In this document: positions 18,332-28,740 of the stretch, piece after piece
How positions within the stretch are numbered: the first letter of the stretch is position 1
Layout: every line of letters starts with the position of its first letter
Assembly: GCA_937894585.1 (NCBI GenBank)
Contig: CALBGO010000037.1
Location: 15,695-79,694 of the forward strand
Length of the DNA stretch: 64,000 nt
Reading direction: 5' to 3'
From: an uncultured Eubacterium sp.
GTDB lineage: Bacteria; Bacillota; Clostridia; Peptostreptococcales; Anaerovoracaceae
Notes under the pieces: generated by a model
Seen by the model: the letters and a program-made list of their open reading frames with translations, nothing else
What the model was told of the DNA's origin: nothing
Database searches by the model: none
Translations under genes and position numbers: made by a program

Positions 18332-18911
18332 AAATATACCTTTCTATCTCATAAGGCACCAGATGTCTGATACCCTTTCCGTTTCTGATATTTTCTTTAA
18401 TCTCTGTAGAAGATACCTCAATAATACGGTTATGCAAAAGCTTAATTCCGGTGCCGTATTCTCTGCGGAATTTTTCCGCTTTTTCTATGGTTTCGCTTTC
18501 TTTGTATCCGGGCCTTATTCCCACGATAAAATCCTGCTCGCAAAGCAGCTCTTTTCCTTTGTACCATTTTTCCAAACTGAGAAAAGAATCCGTACCCAGT
18601 ATGAAATGAAAATGATCTTTGGGGTTCTGCGCTTTCAGCTCCTGTAAGGTATCATAAGTATAAGATACCTTGCGGCCGAATGCTTCAATCGTGGTAACTG
18701 CAAAATTTTCATTTCGCTTTGCAATCAGCCTTATCATATTCACTCTGTCCTCTTCCGCCGCCATCTCCTTCCCTACCTTAAAGGGCTGAACTCTTGCCGG
18801 CATCAGAAAAACTTTTGCAAGACCGCATTCCTTCATAGCAGCACTGGCAATGGACAGATGTCCGTAATGGAAAGGATCGAAAGATCCTCCAAGAATTCCT
18901 ATCTCACTCAT
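18309..18911 (-). CDS. nadD: Nicotinate-nucleotide adenylyltransferase
   Basis: Makes deamido-NAD from nicotinate mononucleotide and ATP. The nucleotidyltransferase motif GGSFDPFHYGHLSIA is at residues 7-21, LGTDSFLSLEKWYKGKELL is central, and EVSSTEIKENIRNGKGIRHLVPYEIERYI carries the ISSTxIR motif near the end. The start at 18911 (MSEIG) has AGAGG upstream; the extra eight residues of the longer frame are not conserved. It is first of the nadD-yqeK-rsfS-leuS-rnj series. Confidence 0.95.
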   Translation of the reverse strand: MSEIGILGGSFDPFHYGHLSIASAAMKECGLAKVFLMPARVQPFKVGKEMAAEEDRVNMIRLIAKRNENFAVTTIEAFGRKVSYTYDTLQELKAQNPKDHFHFILGTDSFLSLEKWYKGKELLCEQDFIVGIRPGYKESETIEKAEKFRREYGTGIKLLHNRIIEVSSTEIKENIRNGKGIRHLVPYEIERYIYEHGLYQ

Positions 18912-18994
18912 GATAACCTCTGTATAATGTGTCACTGCCCGAAAGGCGTCTGTTTGTTTCAGAAGAGTAAACAGAGATTCCAGCTTTGGTTTTA

Positions 18995-19015
18995 GTCAGC
19001 TCTTGTAAAGCTGAC
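18995..19015 (-). terminator. Hairpin after aspS
   Basis: GTCAGCT pairs with AGCTGAC around a seven-base loop, seven bases past the aspS stop. The following tail (TAAAACC) is poor in T, so termination strength is uncertain. Confidence 0.45.
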
Positions 19016-19021
19016 CGCATC

Positions 19022-20785
19022 TTATTTCAATGCAATTCCAAGTTCGGAAAGCTGTTCTTCTTCTACGATACCCGGTGCTTCACAGACCATACACTGTGCA
19101 TTCTGGTTTTTCGGGAAAGCCATAACTTCGCGGATACTGTGCTCCCCGCATAACAGCATCACCAGTCTGTCAAGACCGTATGCTAGACCACCGTGCGGCG
19201 GCGCGCCGTATTTGAATGCTTCCAAAAGGAATCCGAATTTTTCCTGACATTCTTCTTCCGTCAGCTTCAGAGCCTTGAACATCTTTGCCTGCAAATCTCT
19301 TTCGTGGATTCTGATGGAACCTCCGCCCAGCTCCACACCGTTTAATACGATGTCGTAGGCAATGGCCTTTACCTTTTCCGGCTCTGTATCGAGCAGCGGA
19401 ATGTCCTCGTTTCTCGGATGGGTGAACGGATGATGCATTGCTTTCAGCTCGCCGGTTTCGTCATCTTTTTCAAACATAGGAAAATCCGTTACCCACAGCA
19501 AGTTGAATTTCTTATCGTCCAGCAGTCCTAAAATTCCTGCAATATGTCTTCTCAAAAATCCTAATGTATCAAACACCACTTTGGCTTTATCTGCAGCAAT
19601 CAGAATCAAATCTCCCGCTTTGGCTTCAAATACCGCTGCAATATCAGAAAGCTGCTCCTGACTGAAGAACTTGTTTACAGAAGACTTGTATTCGTTTTCC
19701 TCTACTCTCAGCCAGACAAGCCCTTTCGCGCCGTAGTGTTTTGCCTGATCGGTCAGCTTGTCGATATCTTTCCGGCTGAAAGAAGAAGAACCGCCGTCAA
19801 TACAGATACCGCGTACATCTCCGCCTGCTGCAAGGGCATCGGCAAAGACCTTAAATCCAGTTCCTGCCACAGTATCGTTCAGTTTCTTAAGTTCAAATCC
19901 GAAACGAGTATCCGGCTTATCGCTGCCGTACCGCTCCATAGCTTCATCATAAGGAATTCTCGGAAACGGCGTTTTGACTTCCACATCTAAAAGTTCCTTA
20001 AAAACTCTCTTCAAAAATCCTTCCTGCATAGCGATGACATCGTCCTGATCCACAAAGGACATTTCAAGGTCTATCTGGGTAAATTCCGGCTGTCTGTCTG
20101 CACGCAGATCTTCATCTCTGAAACATTTTGCAATCTGCATATATCTATCGCAGCCGCTTACCATGAGCAGCTGTTTGAAAAGCTGCGGTGACTGAGGCAG
20201 AGCATAAAATCTGCCTTCGCTGACACGGCTCGGAACCAGATAGTCTCTGGCGCCTTCCGGTGTGGATTTAATCAGAATCGGTGTTTCGATTTCCGTAAAG
20301 CCGTTTTCGTCGAAATAGTCGCGGGTCAGTTTTGTGACTCTGTGTCTGAATCTGATATTTTCCTGCATTTTCAGTTTACGCAGATCCAGATATCTGTATT
20401 TCAGTCTCAGGTTATCGTCTACATTGTCATCATCTTTGATATAAATCGGCGGCGTATCAGACTGTGCATAGATTACCAAATCTTTTGCAAAGACTTCAAT
20501 CTCACCGGTGGCAAGGTTCGGGTTCTTTGCGCTTCTTTCCTTTACGATTCCTTTAATGCCGATAACATATTCGCTGCGCAGGGATTCTGCCATTTCAAAG
20601 ACTTCTCTGTCGATGGTATCATCAAAAGTAATCTGCACGATACCGGTCTTGTCTCTTAAATCTGCGAAAATCAAGCCGCCAAGACTTCTCTGCTTGGCAA
20701 CCCAGCCGTTTAATACGACCTCTTTATCCACATCTGCAATAGTTAAAGTACCGCAGAGATGGGTTCTCTTAAACAGTTCTGCCAT
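19022..20785 (-). CDS. aspS: Aspartyl-tRNA synthetase (bacterial type)
   Basis: Class IIb synthetase. An N-terminal OB anticodon domain (residues 1 to about 110, [26 protein letters not shown]) is followed by the catalytic core with motif 2 [19 protein letters not shown] and motif 3 [15 protein letters not shown]. The bacterial GAD insertion lies between them (about 290-420). Length 587 aa. The start at the ATG at 20785 (MAELFKRT) uses AGGAG upstream. Ends [17 protein letters not shown]. hisS lies 14 bases upstream, the usual Firmicute order. Confidence 0.97.
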   Translation of the reverse strand: MAELFKRTHLCGTLTIADVDKEVVLNGWVAKQRSLGGLIFADLRDKTGIVQITFDDTIDREVFEMAESLRSEYVIGIKGIVKERSAKNPNLATGEIEVFAKDLVIYAQSDTPPIYIKDDDNVDDNLRLKYRYLDLRKLKMQENIRFRHRVTKLTRDYFDENGFTEIETPILIKSTPEGARDYLVPSRVSEGRFYALPQSPQLFKQLLMVSGCDRYMQIAKCFRDEDLRADRQPEFTQIDLEMSFVDQDDVIAMQEGFLKRVFKELLDVEVKTPFPRIPYDEAMERYGSDKPDTRFGFELKKLNDTVAGTGFKVFADALAAGGDVRGICIDGGSSSFSRKDIDKLTDQAKHYGAKGLVWLRVEENEYKSSVNKFFSQEQLSDIAAVFEAKAGDLILIAADKAKVVFDTLGFLRRHIAGILGLLDDKKFNLLWVTDFPMFEKDDETGELKAMHHPFTHPRNEDIPLLDTEPEKVKAIAYDIVLNGVELGGGSIRIHERDLQAKMFKALKLTEEECQEKFGFLLEAFKYGAPPHGGLAYGLDRLVMLLCGEHSIREVMAFPKNQNAQCMVCEAPGIVEEEQLSELGIALK

Positions 20786-20799
20786 ATATTTCAAATCTC

Positions 20800-22053
20800 C
20801 TATTTTGATAATTCTTCTAACAAATCTTCCAGTTTTACCTGCTTCTGCTGGGAAGTCGCCATTTCTTTAACGGAAACGCTGCCTTCAGCCAGCTCGTTGT
20901 CACCGATTACAACTGTATATCTTGCGCCCAGTCTGTCTGCATACTTAAACTGCCCTTTGATATTTCTTGCCAGAGTATCCATCTCTGCTTTTACACCGTT
21001 ATTGCGCAGGTCGCGAAGCAGTTTCAGACCGAATTTTTTTGCATCGTCTCCCATTACCGCGATAAACGCTTTCAGGGGTTCCGGCTGAGGAATTTCAATT
21101 CCCTTTTCTTCCATCAGCATCAGAAGACGCTCAATGCCGAGACCGAATCCCACACCCGGAATCGGAGGTCCGCCGATTTCTTCGATCAGGTGATCGTATC
21201 TGCCGCCTCCGCATACGGTTCCCTGCGTGCCGTTACTGTCCATAACAAATTCGAAAGCGGTTTTGGTATAATAATCAAGGCCTCTTACGATTCTCGGATC
21301 TACCACATATTCAATACCCATAGCATCAAGGTTCTGCTGTACTTCTTCAAAAGCTTCCTTACAGTCGTCACAGAGGTAATCAATCATATTCGGCGCATCC
21401 TTTACAAGACTCTGACAGATATCCGACTTACAGTCTAAAATTCTCATCGGATTGCGTTCATATCTGTCTTTGCATGTATTGCAGAGCTGATCGTAAACCG
21501 GTTCCAAAAATGCTTTCAAAGCTTCTCTGTGCTTCTGTCTGCATGCAGGGCAGCCTACACTGTTGATGCGCAGTTTGATGTCATCAAGACCCATATAGTG
21601 CAGAAAATCGTAGCCCAGACAGATACATTCCGCATCTGCCAGCATATTGGTTGTACCGAAAATTTCAATACCGAACTGGTGGAAAGCTCTCAGTCTTCCG
21701 CTCTGCGGTTTTTCATAACGGAAGCAAGGTGTAATGTAATAATACTTGGTCGGCTGCACTTCCGCATAATGCTTGTGCTCGATAAAAGCTCTTGCCACCG
21801 GCGAAGTTCCTTCCGGCTTCAGCGTAATACTTCTTCCCGCATAGTCCTCAAAGGTGTACATTTCTTTCTGTACGATATCTGTTGTATCGCCCACACCTCT
21901 CTTAAAAAGCTCGGTATGTTCAAAGGCCGGAGTTCTGATTTCCTTAAAGCCGTACTTGTCACAGAACTCGGCAAATTTCTGCTCAACATAGTGCCACTTG
22001 TGCACCTGGGACGGCAGCGTGTCTTTCGTACCTTTCGGTGCTATGATTGCCAT
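20800..22053 (-). CDS. hisS: Histidyl-tRNA synthetase
   Basis: Class II synthetase. Motif 1 region FGFKEIRTPAFEHTELF-like (here YGFKEIRTPAFEHTELFKRG), LKPEGTSPVARAFIEH, motif 2 CFRYEKPQSGRLRAFHQFGIE, the His-A loop GLDYYTKTAFEF, CGGGRYDHLIEEIGGPPIPGVGFGLGIERL (motif 3), and a C-terminal anticodon domain are all present. Cys pairs CPACRQKH and CNTC-CDDC appear mid-protein. 417 aa. GGAGGTATAAAA precedes the ATG. It overlaps nothing; hemZ ends two bases upstream of its start. Confidence 0.97.
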   Translation of the reverse strand: MAIIAPKGTKDTLPSQVHKWHYVEQKFAEFCDKYGFKEIRTPAFEHTELFKRGVGDTTDIVQKEMYTFEDYAGRSITLKPEGTSPVARAFIEHKHYAEVQPTKYYYITPCFRYEKPQSGRLRAFHQFGIEIFGTTNMLADAECICLGYDFLHYMGLDDIKLRINSVGCPACRQKHREALKAFLEPVYDQLCNTCKDRYERNPMRILDCKSDICQSLVKDAPNMIDYLCDDCKEAFEEVQQNLDAMGIEYVVDPRIVRGLDYYTKTAFEFVMDSNGTQGTVCGGGRYDHLIEEIGGPPIPGVGFGLGIERLLMLMEEKGIEIPQPEPLKAFIAVMGDDAKKFGLKLLRDLRNNGVKAEMDTLARNIKGQFKYADRLGARYTVVIGDNELAEGSVSVKEMATSQQKQVKLEDLLEELSK

Positions 22054-22055
22054 TT

Positions 22056-23450
22056 TTATACCTCCATAAATATATTTTTTTCTTTTCGTTCCATCATTTC
22101 GTCAATGCGGTTTATATATTCTCTGTAATTGGTTACATTGGGAACCCGTTCAAGACGATTTTCCAAAGGATAATACATCTTGCTGATTCCTCCTGCGCCC
22201 AGGGCGATCATCATCTGATGCTCGTCCATGATCCGCACATTGTAAATACAGTCTTTACCTTCTTTACAGTAGCCGGTATTTTCAAAAGCCCCCGCCATAT
22301 GTTTCTGCCTGTACAGATAATACGGAATGTATCCTGCTTCCGCTAAAATGCGGCGGCTTTCGGAGAGCTGCGCGCAAACCCGGTCTGCCTGTTTATAATG
22401 AAAATCTTTATCGATGCCGATCAGTCTGGACGCTCGTTTCACTGCCAGACAATGCACTGTAATGCTTTCGGGATCAAGCTCAATAACCTTTTCCAGCGTT
22501 CTCACAAAGTCTTCTGTACTCTCCCCGGGAAGACCGGCGATAATATCGGCGTTAATATTGTCAAAGCCCTGCTTCTTTGCAAGGGCAAAGGCATCTACGA
22601 TATCGGAAGGCTGATGGCTTCTGCCAATTTTTTCAAGGGTTTCTGCCTTCATAGACTGTGGATTGATACTGATGCGTGAAATACCGTGCCCACGGATGAC
22701 AGAAAGTTTTTCTGCTGTAATGGTGTCCGGCCGTCCCGCCTCAATGGTAAACTCACGAAGAGACGACAGGTCAAAGCAGTCTTTCACGGTTTTGATAAGC
22801 AGATCCAGCTGTTCGGAAGACAAAGTGGTCGGTGTGCCGCCGCCGATATATATGGTTTCTGCTTTGATACCGGTTTGCCGCATGCGTTTTCCCACATACC
22901 GCACTTCCTTCAAAAGAGCGGTGAAATATTCTGCGATTTCACTGTCCGGCACCTGATTGGATGCAAAGGAGCAGTATACGCACCGTGTGGGACAGAACGG
23001 AATCCCTATGTAAACACCTGCGGAATTCTTCTGAACGGGACCGCAGAATGCTTTCTGATGCATGTACATTTCCATAATCAACCGGGCTTTTTCTTCAGAA
23101 ATCAGATATTCCTTCATAAGAAAGCGGATGGTTTTCTCAGTGTCCCCCAGTTTTTCATAAAGTTCTCCGCAGAGCTTCACCGGTCTGATACCGGTCAGAA
23201 TTCCCCATTCCGGTTCTTTTCCTGTCAAGCTTGAAAGTGTTTTGTAAATCTGTCTGCTAATGGAATTTTTCTCTCCGAAATTTTCCCGATTGAAAACAAT
23301 CAGTTCTTCCGAAGGCTCTGCCTTGTAATCAGGTGAACCCAGCATATATTGATCCGGCTGCAGAAAAATCTTAATCAGTTCCTCAAGAAGATACTGTTTC
23401 TCGAAATTCAATATCTGAATTTTAATCTTATTCTTATTCTTATCTGACAT
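22056..23450 (-). CDS. hemZ: HemZ-type radical SAM protein (coproporphyrinogen dehydrogenase family)
   Basis: Radical SAM protein of the HemN/HemW/HemZ group. CPTRCVYCSF gives the CxxxCxxC cluster ligands near residue 166, after an N-terminal HemZ-specific domain (ILTGIRPVKL). IYIGGGTPTTLSSEQL and INPQSMKAETLEKIGRSH are family signatures. In Bacillus HemZ is assigned to oxygen-independent coproporphyrinogen III oxidation, but no other haem genes are seen here, so the role in this anaerobe is open. ATG at 23450, one base after the MBL gene stop. Length 464 aa. Confidence 0.85.
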   Translation of the reverse strand: MSDKNKNKIKIQILNFEKQYLLEELIKIFLQPDQYMLGSPDYKAEPSEELIVFNRENFGEKNSISRQIYKTLSSLTGKEPEWGILTGIRPVKLCGELYEKLGDTEKTIRFLMKEYLISEEKARLIMEMYMHQKAFCGPVQKNSAGVYIGIPFCPTRCVYCSFASNQVPDSEIAEYFTALLKEVRYVGKRMRQTGIKAETIYIGGGTPTTLSSEQLDLLIKTVKDCFDLSSLREFTIEAGRPDTITAEKLSVIRGHGISRISINPQSMKAETLEKIGRSHQPSDIVDAFALAKKQGFDNINADIIAGLPGESTEDFVRTLEKVIELDPESITVHCLAVKRASRLIGIDKDFHYKQADRVCAQLSESRRILAEAGYIPYYLYRQKHMAGAFENTGYCKEGKDCIYNVRIMDEHQMMIALGAGGISKMYYPLENRLERVPNVTNYREYINRIDEMMERKEKNIFMEV

Positions 23451-23451
23451 A

Positions 23452-24072
23452 TTATCTGACAAAAGGATTATACTCCTTTTCATATCCTATGGTTGTTTCG
23501 CTCATATGACCCGGGTAAACCACAGTGTTATCCGGAAGCGCAAAAAGTCTTTCTTTGATAGAACGGATAATTTCTGTAAAATCTCCGCCGTAAAAATCGG
23601 TTCTGCCGATAGAAGCACGGAACAGCGTATCTCCGCTGAACACCACACCCTCCGCAAGAATGCTCATACCGCCTTTTGTATGTCCCGGTGTATGAACAAA
23701 AGTAAGCTCTGTATTTCCTACCGTAAGAGTGTCTCTGTCGTTCACATAAAGATCGGGTTTTACAATAACAGGTCTTCCGCAGATTTCAAGAGATACATTG
23801 AGATTTGAGTCACTTAAAAGTTCTCTTTCTTCTGTAAATGCGACAACCTTCGCATTCGGAAAATCCTCTGAAAAGGCTTCCACGCCGCCGATATGATCTG
23901 CATGGCCGTGGGTTAAAATAATGTATTCCACATCGATGCCCTCATCTTTTGCTTTCTGTGTCAGCTGCGAGCTGTATCCGCCAGGGTCCACGATAAAACC
24001 TTTTTTTGTTTCATCAAAGGCAAGATAAGTATTGACCTGAATCGGACAAGTTAAAAATTTATATATCTGCAT
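23452..24072 (-). CDS. MBL-fold metallo-hydrolase (glyoxalase II-like, YqgX type)
   Basis: Small metallo-beta-lactamase-fold hydrolase. Zinc ligands: THGHADHIGG, HTPGHTKGG, FSGDTLF and YPGHMSETTIG. The fold and length (206 aa) match YqgX-type enzymes often annotated as hydroxyacylglutathione hydrolase, though the true substrate is not known. ATG at 24072 with AAAGGAG seven bases upstream. It forms a run with rel upstream and hemZ/hisS/aspS downstream, a common clostridial order. Confidence 0.85.
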   Translation of the reverse strand: MQIYKFLTCPIQVNTYLAFDETKKGFIVDPGGYSSQLTQKAKDEGIDVEYIILTHGHADHIGGVEAFSEDFPNAKVVAFTEERELLSDSNLNVSLEICGRPVIVKPDLYVNDRDTLTVGNTELTFVHTPGHTKGGMSILAEGVVFSGDTLFRASIGRTDFYGGDFTEIIRSIKERLFALPDNTVVYPGHMSETTIGYEKEYNPFVR

Positions 24073-24137
24073 AAAGACTCCTTTCGTAAATTGTGGCAAT
24101 GGCTTGCGGCTCTCCAACAGCAAGCGCCATTATACGA

Positions 24138-26339
24138 CTAACTTCTGGCGCGGTAGACATTAGAGACGCTCTGCACATTTCGCAGTGTACGCAGTACTTT
24201 CTGCATCTGCTGTGTACTGGAAATGGACAGTGTCAATGTGATATGGGTAATTCCGTCTTTGCCGCTCTTGGCATTGACTCCTGAAATATGCACATCCATA
24301 TCTTCACAAGTTCTTGATATATCTGAGAAAAGTCCTTTTCTGTCGGAGGCTGCAATGCAGATATCTGCATTGTAAGATTTTCCGACTTTCAGGTCTTCCC
24401 ATTCTACTTCGATAAATCTTGCTTTCTCTTCTTCCGGAAGCGAGGTAATATTGGAGCAGTCCACCCGATGAACAGAAATGCCTCTGCCCTTGGTGATAAA
24501 GCCTACGATATCGTCTCCCGGTACAGGATTGCAGCATCTGGCAACTCGAATCATCAGATTGTCTGCGCCTTTTACCACAATGCCCGGATTTTCTCTCTGT
24601 TTCTGTTGGAATTTTTCCCGTTTAGCATCATTTTCCAGCAGTTTTTTCTGTTTTTCTTCTTCTTTTCTCTGCTCCTGCTTCTTTTCTTCATTAAAATAAC
24701 TGAAGAGCAGGTTCGCATATTTGCTCAGAACCGTCCCGCCCTTGCTGAGCTGTATATAAACTTCGTCCATAGTGGAAATATTCATTTCTCTCATAGCTTT
24801 GTTTAAATACGAAGATTTTGCTGCAAGCTGCGGATCAAATCCTTTTTTTCTGATATATTTATCCAGCGCGTCTTTTCCTCTTGCGACATCGTCCGGTTTA
24901 CTTTCTTTTTTCAGCCACTGTCTGATTTTTGTTCTGGCAGTGGAGCTCTTGGCAATTTTAAGCCAGTCTATACTCGGTCCGCTGGAATTGGAAGATGTTA
25001 CGATTTCGACAATGTCTCCGTTATTAAGAACATGGTCAATGGTAACCATCTTTCCGTTTACCTTTGCACCGACACATTTACAGCCTACTGCTGTATGAAT
25101 TTTAAATGCGAAGTCAAGAGGCGTGGAACCTGCCGGCAGGTCGATAACCTCTCCCTTCGGGGTAAATACGAATACCTGTGTTGCAAACAGATCCATTTTC
25201 AGAGTTTCCATAAACTCTTTCGGATCGTTCAATTCTTTATGCCATTCCAGAGTCTGACGCACCCACGCCAGTTTCATCTCTTCCTGATTCTGATCGCCGG
25301 AAGTTTTCCCTTCTTTATACTTCCAATGGGCAGCAATACCGTATTCGGCGACTCTGTGCATTTCGTAAGTTCTGATCTGAATTTCAAAAGGTTCGCCGTT
25401 GTCGCCGAGCACAGTCGTATGAAGAGACTGATACATATTCGGTTTCGGCATGGCGATATAGTCTTTAAACCGTCCGGGAATCGGTTTCCACATAGTGTGG
25501 ACCTGTCCCAAAACGGCATAACAGTCCTTGACATTTTCTACAATAATACGGACTGCCGTTAAATCAAAAATTTCATCCAGCTGTTTATGCTGAAGTACCA
25601 TTTTCTTGTACACACTGTAAAGGTGTTTAGAACGCCCGGAAATATCGTAGTGCAGCTTCATATCGTCCAGGGCTTCTTTAATTTCGTCAATCACGGTATT
25701 GATAAACTGAACGCGCTGCTCTTTTTTCTCCGTTACTTCTTCACGAAGCTTTTCGGCTTCTTCCGGATGCAGATAAGTCAAAGCAAGATCCTCCAGCTCA
25801 AACTTCACGGTATAAATACCCAGTCTGCTGGCAAGAGGTGCGTAAATATCCAAGGTTTCCCTTGACTTTTCAATTTTCTTTTCGGGGCGCATAAACTGCA
25901 GAGTTCTCATATTGTGCAGCCTGTCCGCCAGCTTGATAATCAGAACTCTGATATCCTTGGACATGGCAAGGAACATCTTTCGCAGGTTTTCAGCCTGTGC
26001 TTCCTCCTTGCTGTCAAATTTAATGCTCCCCAGTTTTGTGACACCGTCTACCAGAAGTGCAACTTCTTCGCCGTATTCTTCTACAAGCTGCGCTCTGGTG
26101 TACTCGGTATCTTCTACGACATCATGCAAAAGCCCGCCGACAATCGTCTCTTCGTCCATACCCAGTTCCGCCAGAATTTTGGCAACCGCAATGGGATGAA
26201 TCAGATACGGTTCACCGCTTTTGCGGAGCTGACCGTCATGCAGGGCTTTTGCCGTATCAAAAGCTCTGCCGATTAAATCGGTATCGTAATTTTTATTGAT
26301 TTTTGTAATCTCTTCTAAAAATTTTGCTCTTGTTTCCAT
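24138..26339 (-). CDS. relA: Bifunctional (p)ppGpp synthetase/hydrolase Rel
   Basis: Long RSH protein controlling the stringent response. Order: HD hydrolase (HPIAVAKILAELG, GLLHDVVEDTEYT, KLADRLHNMRT; residues about 45-155), synthetase (YSVYKKM, YIAMPKPNMYQSLHTTV; about 240-350), TGS (VFVFTPKGEVIDLPAGSTPLDFAF; from about 395), a lysine/glutamate-rich stretch (about 555-585), the conserved-Cys region VARCCNPVPGDDIVGFITKGRGISVHR, and a C-terminal ACT domain. The HD histidines are intact, so both activities are expected. 733 aa. Downstream, 24085-24134, a GC-rich hairpin (GCTTGC / GCAAGC) bears the same CGTATAATGG string found next to the intergenic repeats. Confidence 0.95.
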   Translation of the reverse strand: METRAKFLEEITKINKNYDTDLIGRAFDTAKALHDGQLRKSGEPYLIHPIAVAKILAELGMDEETIVGGLLHDVVEDTEYTRAQLVEEYGEEVALLVDGVTKLGSIKFDSKEEAQAENLRKMFLAMSKDIRVLIIKLADRLHNMRTLQFMRPEKKIEKSRETLDIYAPLASRLGIYTVKFELEDLALTYLHPEEAEKLREEVTEKKEQRVQFINTVIDEIKEALDDMKLHYDISGRSKHLYSVYKKMVLQHKQLDEIFDLTAVRIIVENVKDCYAVLGQVHTMWKPIPGRFKDYIAMPKPNMYQSLHTTVLGDNGEPFEIQIRTYEMHRVAEYGIAAHWKYKEGKTSGDQNQEEMKLAWVRQTLEWHKELNDPKEFMETLKMDLFATQVFVFTPKGEVIDLPAGSTPLDFAFKIHTAVGCKCVGAKVNGKMVTIDHVLNNGDIVEIVTSSNSSGPSIDWLKIAKSSTARTKIRQWLKKESKPDDVARGKDALDKYIRKKGFDPQLAAKSSYLNKAMREMNISTMDEVYIQLSKGGTVLSKYANLLFSYFNEEKKQEQRKEEEKQKKLLENDAKREKFQQKQRENPGIVVKGADNLMIRVARCCNPVPGDDIVGFITKGRGISVHRVDCSNITSLPEEEKARFIEVEWEDLKVGKSYNADICIAASDRKGLFSDISRTCEDMDVHISGVNAKSGKDGITHITLTLSISSTQQMQKVLRTLRNVQSVSNVYRARS

Positions 26340-26372
26340 GCGTCACTATGTTCCTATCTTCTGTTTATTGTA

Positions 26373-26404
26373 CGGGTAAATGCCGCAGATACGACATTTA
26401 CCCG
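26373..26404 (-). terminator. Inverted repeat after secDF
   Basis: CGGGTAAATG pairs perfectly with CATTTACCCG across a 12-base loop, 17 bases past the secDF stop. A T-run is absent, so it may be a processing or weak termination hairpin ahead of rel. Confidence 0.5.
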
Positions 26405-26421
26405 AATAGCAAAAAACATAT

Positions 26422-28671
26422 TTATTTTTTCTTTTTATTGTGCTTGTCCTGATTCAGCATATACTTGGACTTTTCTTCATTTTTGCTCAGCTCATAGAAC
26501 AGCGGGCTGCAGAGGAAAATAGAAGAATAAGTACCTGCCAGTACGCCGACCATCAGCGGAATGATAAATTCTCTGATAGATGTTGAAACCATAAAGAACA
26601 TCGGCACCATACAGATCAGTGTTGTCAGAGAAGTCATAATGGATCGGCTGAGAGTCTGATTGATACTGCGGTCGATCACAACCTCACTGCTGTCTTTTTT
26701 GTACAGCTTTCTGTTTTCTCTGATTCTGTCAAAAATAACGATCGTATCGTTGATAGAATATCCGACTACCGTCAGAATACCCGCAATAAACGGATTATTG
26801 ATGGTTACATTGAAAATTGCGTAGAACGCCAGAACCACCAGCACATCGTGGAGAATACCCGCGATAGATGAAACACCATATTTCCAGGACTTAAATCTGA
26901 ATATGATGTAGATCAGCATACCCACTGCCGCAATCAGAACGGATTTCAGAGCGTTGGTCTTCAGCTCCTTGCCTACTGTCGGTCCGAATTCCTCAGAAGC
27001 TAAAATATCATCGTCGGTTACGCCGAATTTTTTCTCCAGTGAATTGATCACTTCTGTTCTTTCGTCATTATCAAGGGCGCTTGTTGTCTTCAGTATTACC
27101 TGATCCTGCTTATCGCCGCTTAAAATTACAGAAAGCTCCTCAAGATCGTATTTGTCAACGGTGTCCTTTACCTCTTCTACATCGACCTTCTTACCCATAT
27201 CCAGCTGAATCATAGTGCCGCCTGTAAAATCGATACCGTAATTGAAACCTCTGAATCCGGCAAATACCAGGCCGACAACAATCAGGACTGCACTGCAGCA
27301 GTAGAAAATCTTTCTGTTTTTAATAAAGCTGAAATCTTTTTTAAGAAGTCTCTTCGGCGTGCCGTCTTCGTTAACTCCGAAGTATTTGTTCTTTGCAAAT
27401 GTTTTGCTGTTGGCAACAAGACCCACAAACAGCTGCGTTACCACAACTGCAGTAAAGATGCTTACGATGATACCAATCATCAGCGTCAGCGCAAATCCCT
27501 TTACTGTAGTAGATCCGATTTCATAAAGTACAACGGACGCAATCAAGGTTGTAATCTGCGCATCAAGCACGGTAGTCAGCGCATGTTTGAAACCCTGGTC
27601 CACTGCAACACGGATAGTTTTGCCAAGTCCGATTTCTTCTTTAATTCTTGCGAAAATAATTACATTGGCATCCACAGCCATACCGATGGAAAGTATGATA
27701 CCTGCAATACCCGGAAGAGTCAGAACACTTCCCAGTCCAGCCATAATCCAAAGCACAATCAGTACATAAAGAAGCAGAGCCACATCGGCAAGAAGTCCCA
27801 GTACATTGTACATTAAAAGCATCAGTACAAATACCAGTCCGAGACCGATAGCACCTGCAACAATACTCTTGTTCAGCGCGTTATATCCGATGGTTGCTGT
27901 CTGAACGGAGGAAGTCACCTCGTTTAAGGAAATCGGCAGCGCACCGCCTCGGATCAGCGCTGCGGTGTTGGAAGCTTCTTCTTTAGAGTATCCGCCTCCG
28001 CGGCTTGTAATTTCACAGTTGGTTCCGCTAATGGCTCCATTGTCTACAACCGGCGCTGTTACGATTTCTTCATCAAGCATAATGATTACACTGTTGGACG
28101 GAATACCTGCTTCCGAAAATTCTTTGGAAACAGGCAGATTGTTTGCAAAAGCCTTTCGTGTAGCATCTTCAAACTTCTTACCGCCTTCACCGGTAAATTC
28201 CATAACAATTTTGTAACCGCCGTTTTCGGTATCGGTATCGATGGATGCGTCTTTTACATCATCTCCGCTCAGCGCTTCCGAGCCGTCTGCAAGCATAAAT
28301 CTCAGCTTGGCGGTCTTACCGATCTGTTCAATGGCCTGCTGGGCGTCTTCCACACCCGGCATTTCAACTCTGATACGGTCATTTCCTTCCAGAGAAACGG
28401 TTGCCTCGGAAATACCCATGGCATTCACTCTGTTATTTAGAACTGCTCTGGTCTGTTCCATCGTCGCTGTCAGTTCTTCATCGGAAAGGTTCTTTATATC
28501 ATCCTGTTCGGCTTCCAATACTACATAGACGCCGCCGTTGATATCAAGTCCGAACTTCATCGCATCTTTGATTGAACTGATTTCTCCAATTCCAAATATG
28601 GAAATGTACCAGCCAATCAGAACTGCGATGACCACCAGACCAGCTAAAAATTTTCTCAGTTTTGAATTCAT
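26422..28671 (-). CDS. secDF: Fused protein-export membrane protein SecDF
   Basis: Proton-driven partner of SecYEG that helps pull proteins across the membrane. SecD half: TM1 near residues 7-25, FGLDINGGVYVVLEAE, the P1 periplasmic region with EMPGVEDAQQAIEQIGKTAKL, then five TM segments with MAVDANVIIFARIKEE. SecF half (from about 455): KIFYCCSAVLIVVGLVF, YGIDFTGGTMIQLDM, and SINDTIVIFDRIRENRKLYK. Twelve TM segments in total. Start at ATG 28671 (MNSKLRK) with GGTGAG upstream. yajC lies upstream beyond a 400-base repeat-rich gap. P1 is shorter than in E. coli, as usual for Firmicutes. Confidence 0.95.
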   Translation of the reverse strand: MNSKLRKFLAGLVVIAVLIGWYISIFGIGEISSIKDAMKFGLDINGGVYVVLEAEQDDIKNLSDEELTATMEQTRAVLNNRVNAMGISEATVSLEGNDRIRVEMPGVEDAQQAIEQIGKTAKLRFMLADGSEALSGDDVKDASIDTDTENGGYKIVMEFTGEGGKKFEDATRKAFANNLPVSKEFSEAGIPSNSVIIMLDEEIVTAPVVDNGAISGTNCEITSRGGGYSKEEASNTAALIRGGALPISLNEVTSSVQTATIGYNALNKSIVAGAIGLGLVFVLMLLMYNVLGLLADVALLLYVLIVLWIMAGLGSVLTLPGIAGIILSIGMAVDANVIIFARIKEEIGLGKTIRVAVDQGFKHALTTVLDAQITTLIASVVLYEIGSTTVKGFALTLMIGIIVSIFTAVVVTQLFVGLVANSKTFAKNKYFGVNEDGTPKRLLKKDFSFIKNRKIFYCCSAVLIVVGLVFAGFRGFNYGIDFTGGTMIQLDMGKKVDVEEVKDTVDKYDLEELSVILSGDKQDQVILKTTSALDNDERTEVINSLEKKFGVTDDDILASEEFGPTVGKELKTNALKSVLIAAVGMLIYIIFRFKSWKYGVSSIAGILHDVLVVLAFYAIFNVTINNPFIAGILTVVGYSINDTIVIFDRIRENRKLYKKDSSEVVIDRSINQTLSRSIMTSLTTLICMVPMFFMVSTSIREFIIPLMVGVLAGTYSSIFLCSPLFYELSKNEEKSKYMLNQDKHNKKKK

Positions 28672-28740
28672 TTTTATCTTCTCACCTTCTGTATAGTCAA
28701 ATTTGCCCATAATAACGGCATTTTAGTTTACTCTTTATTC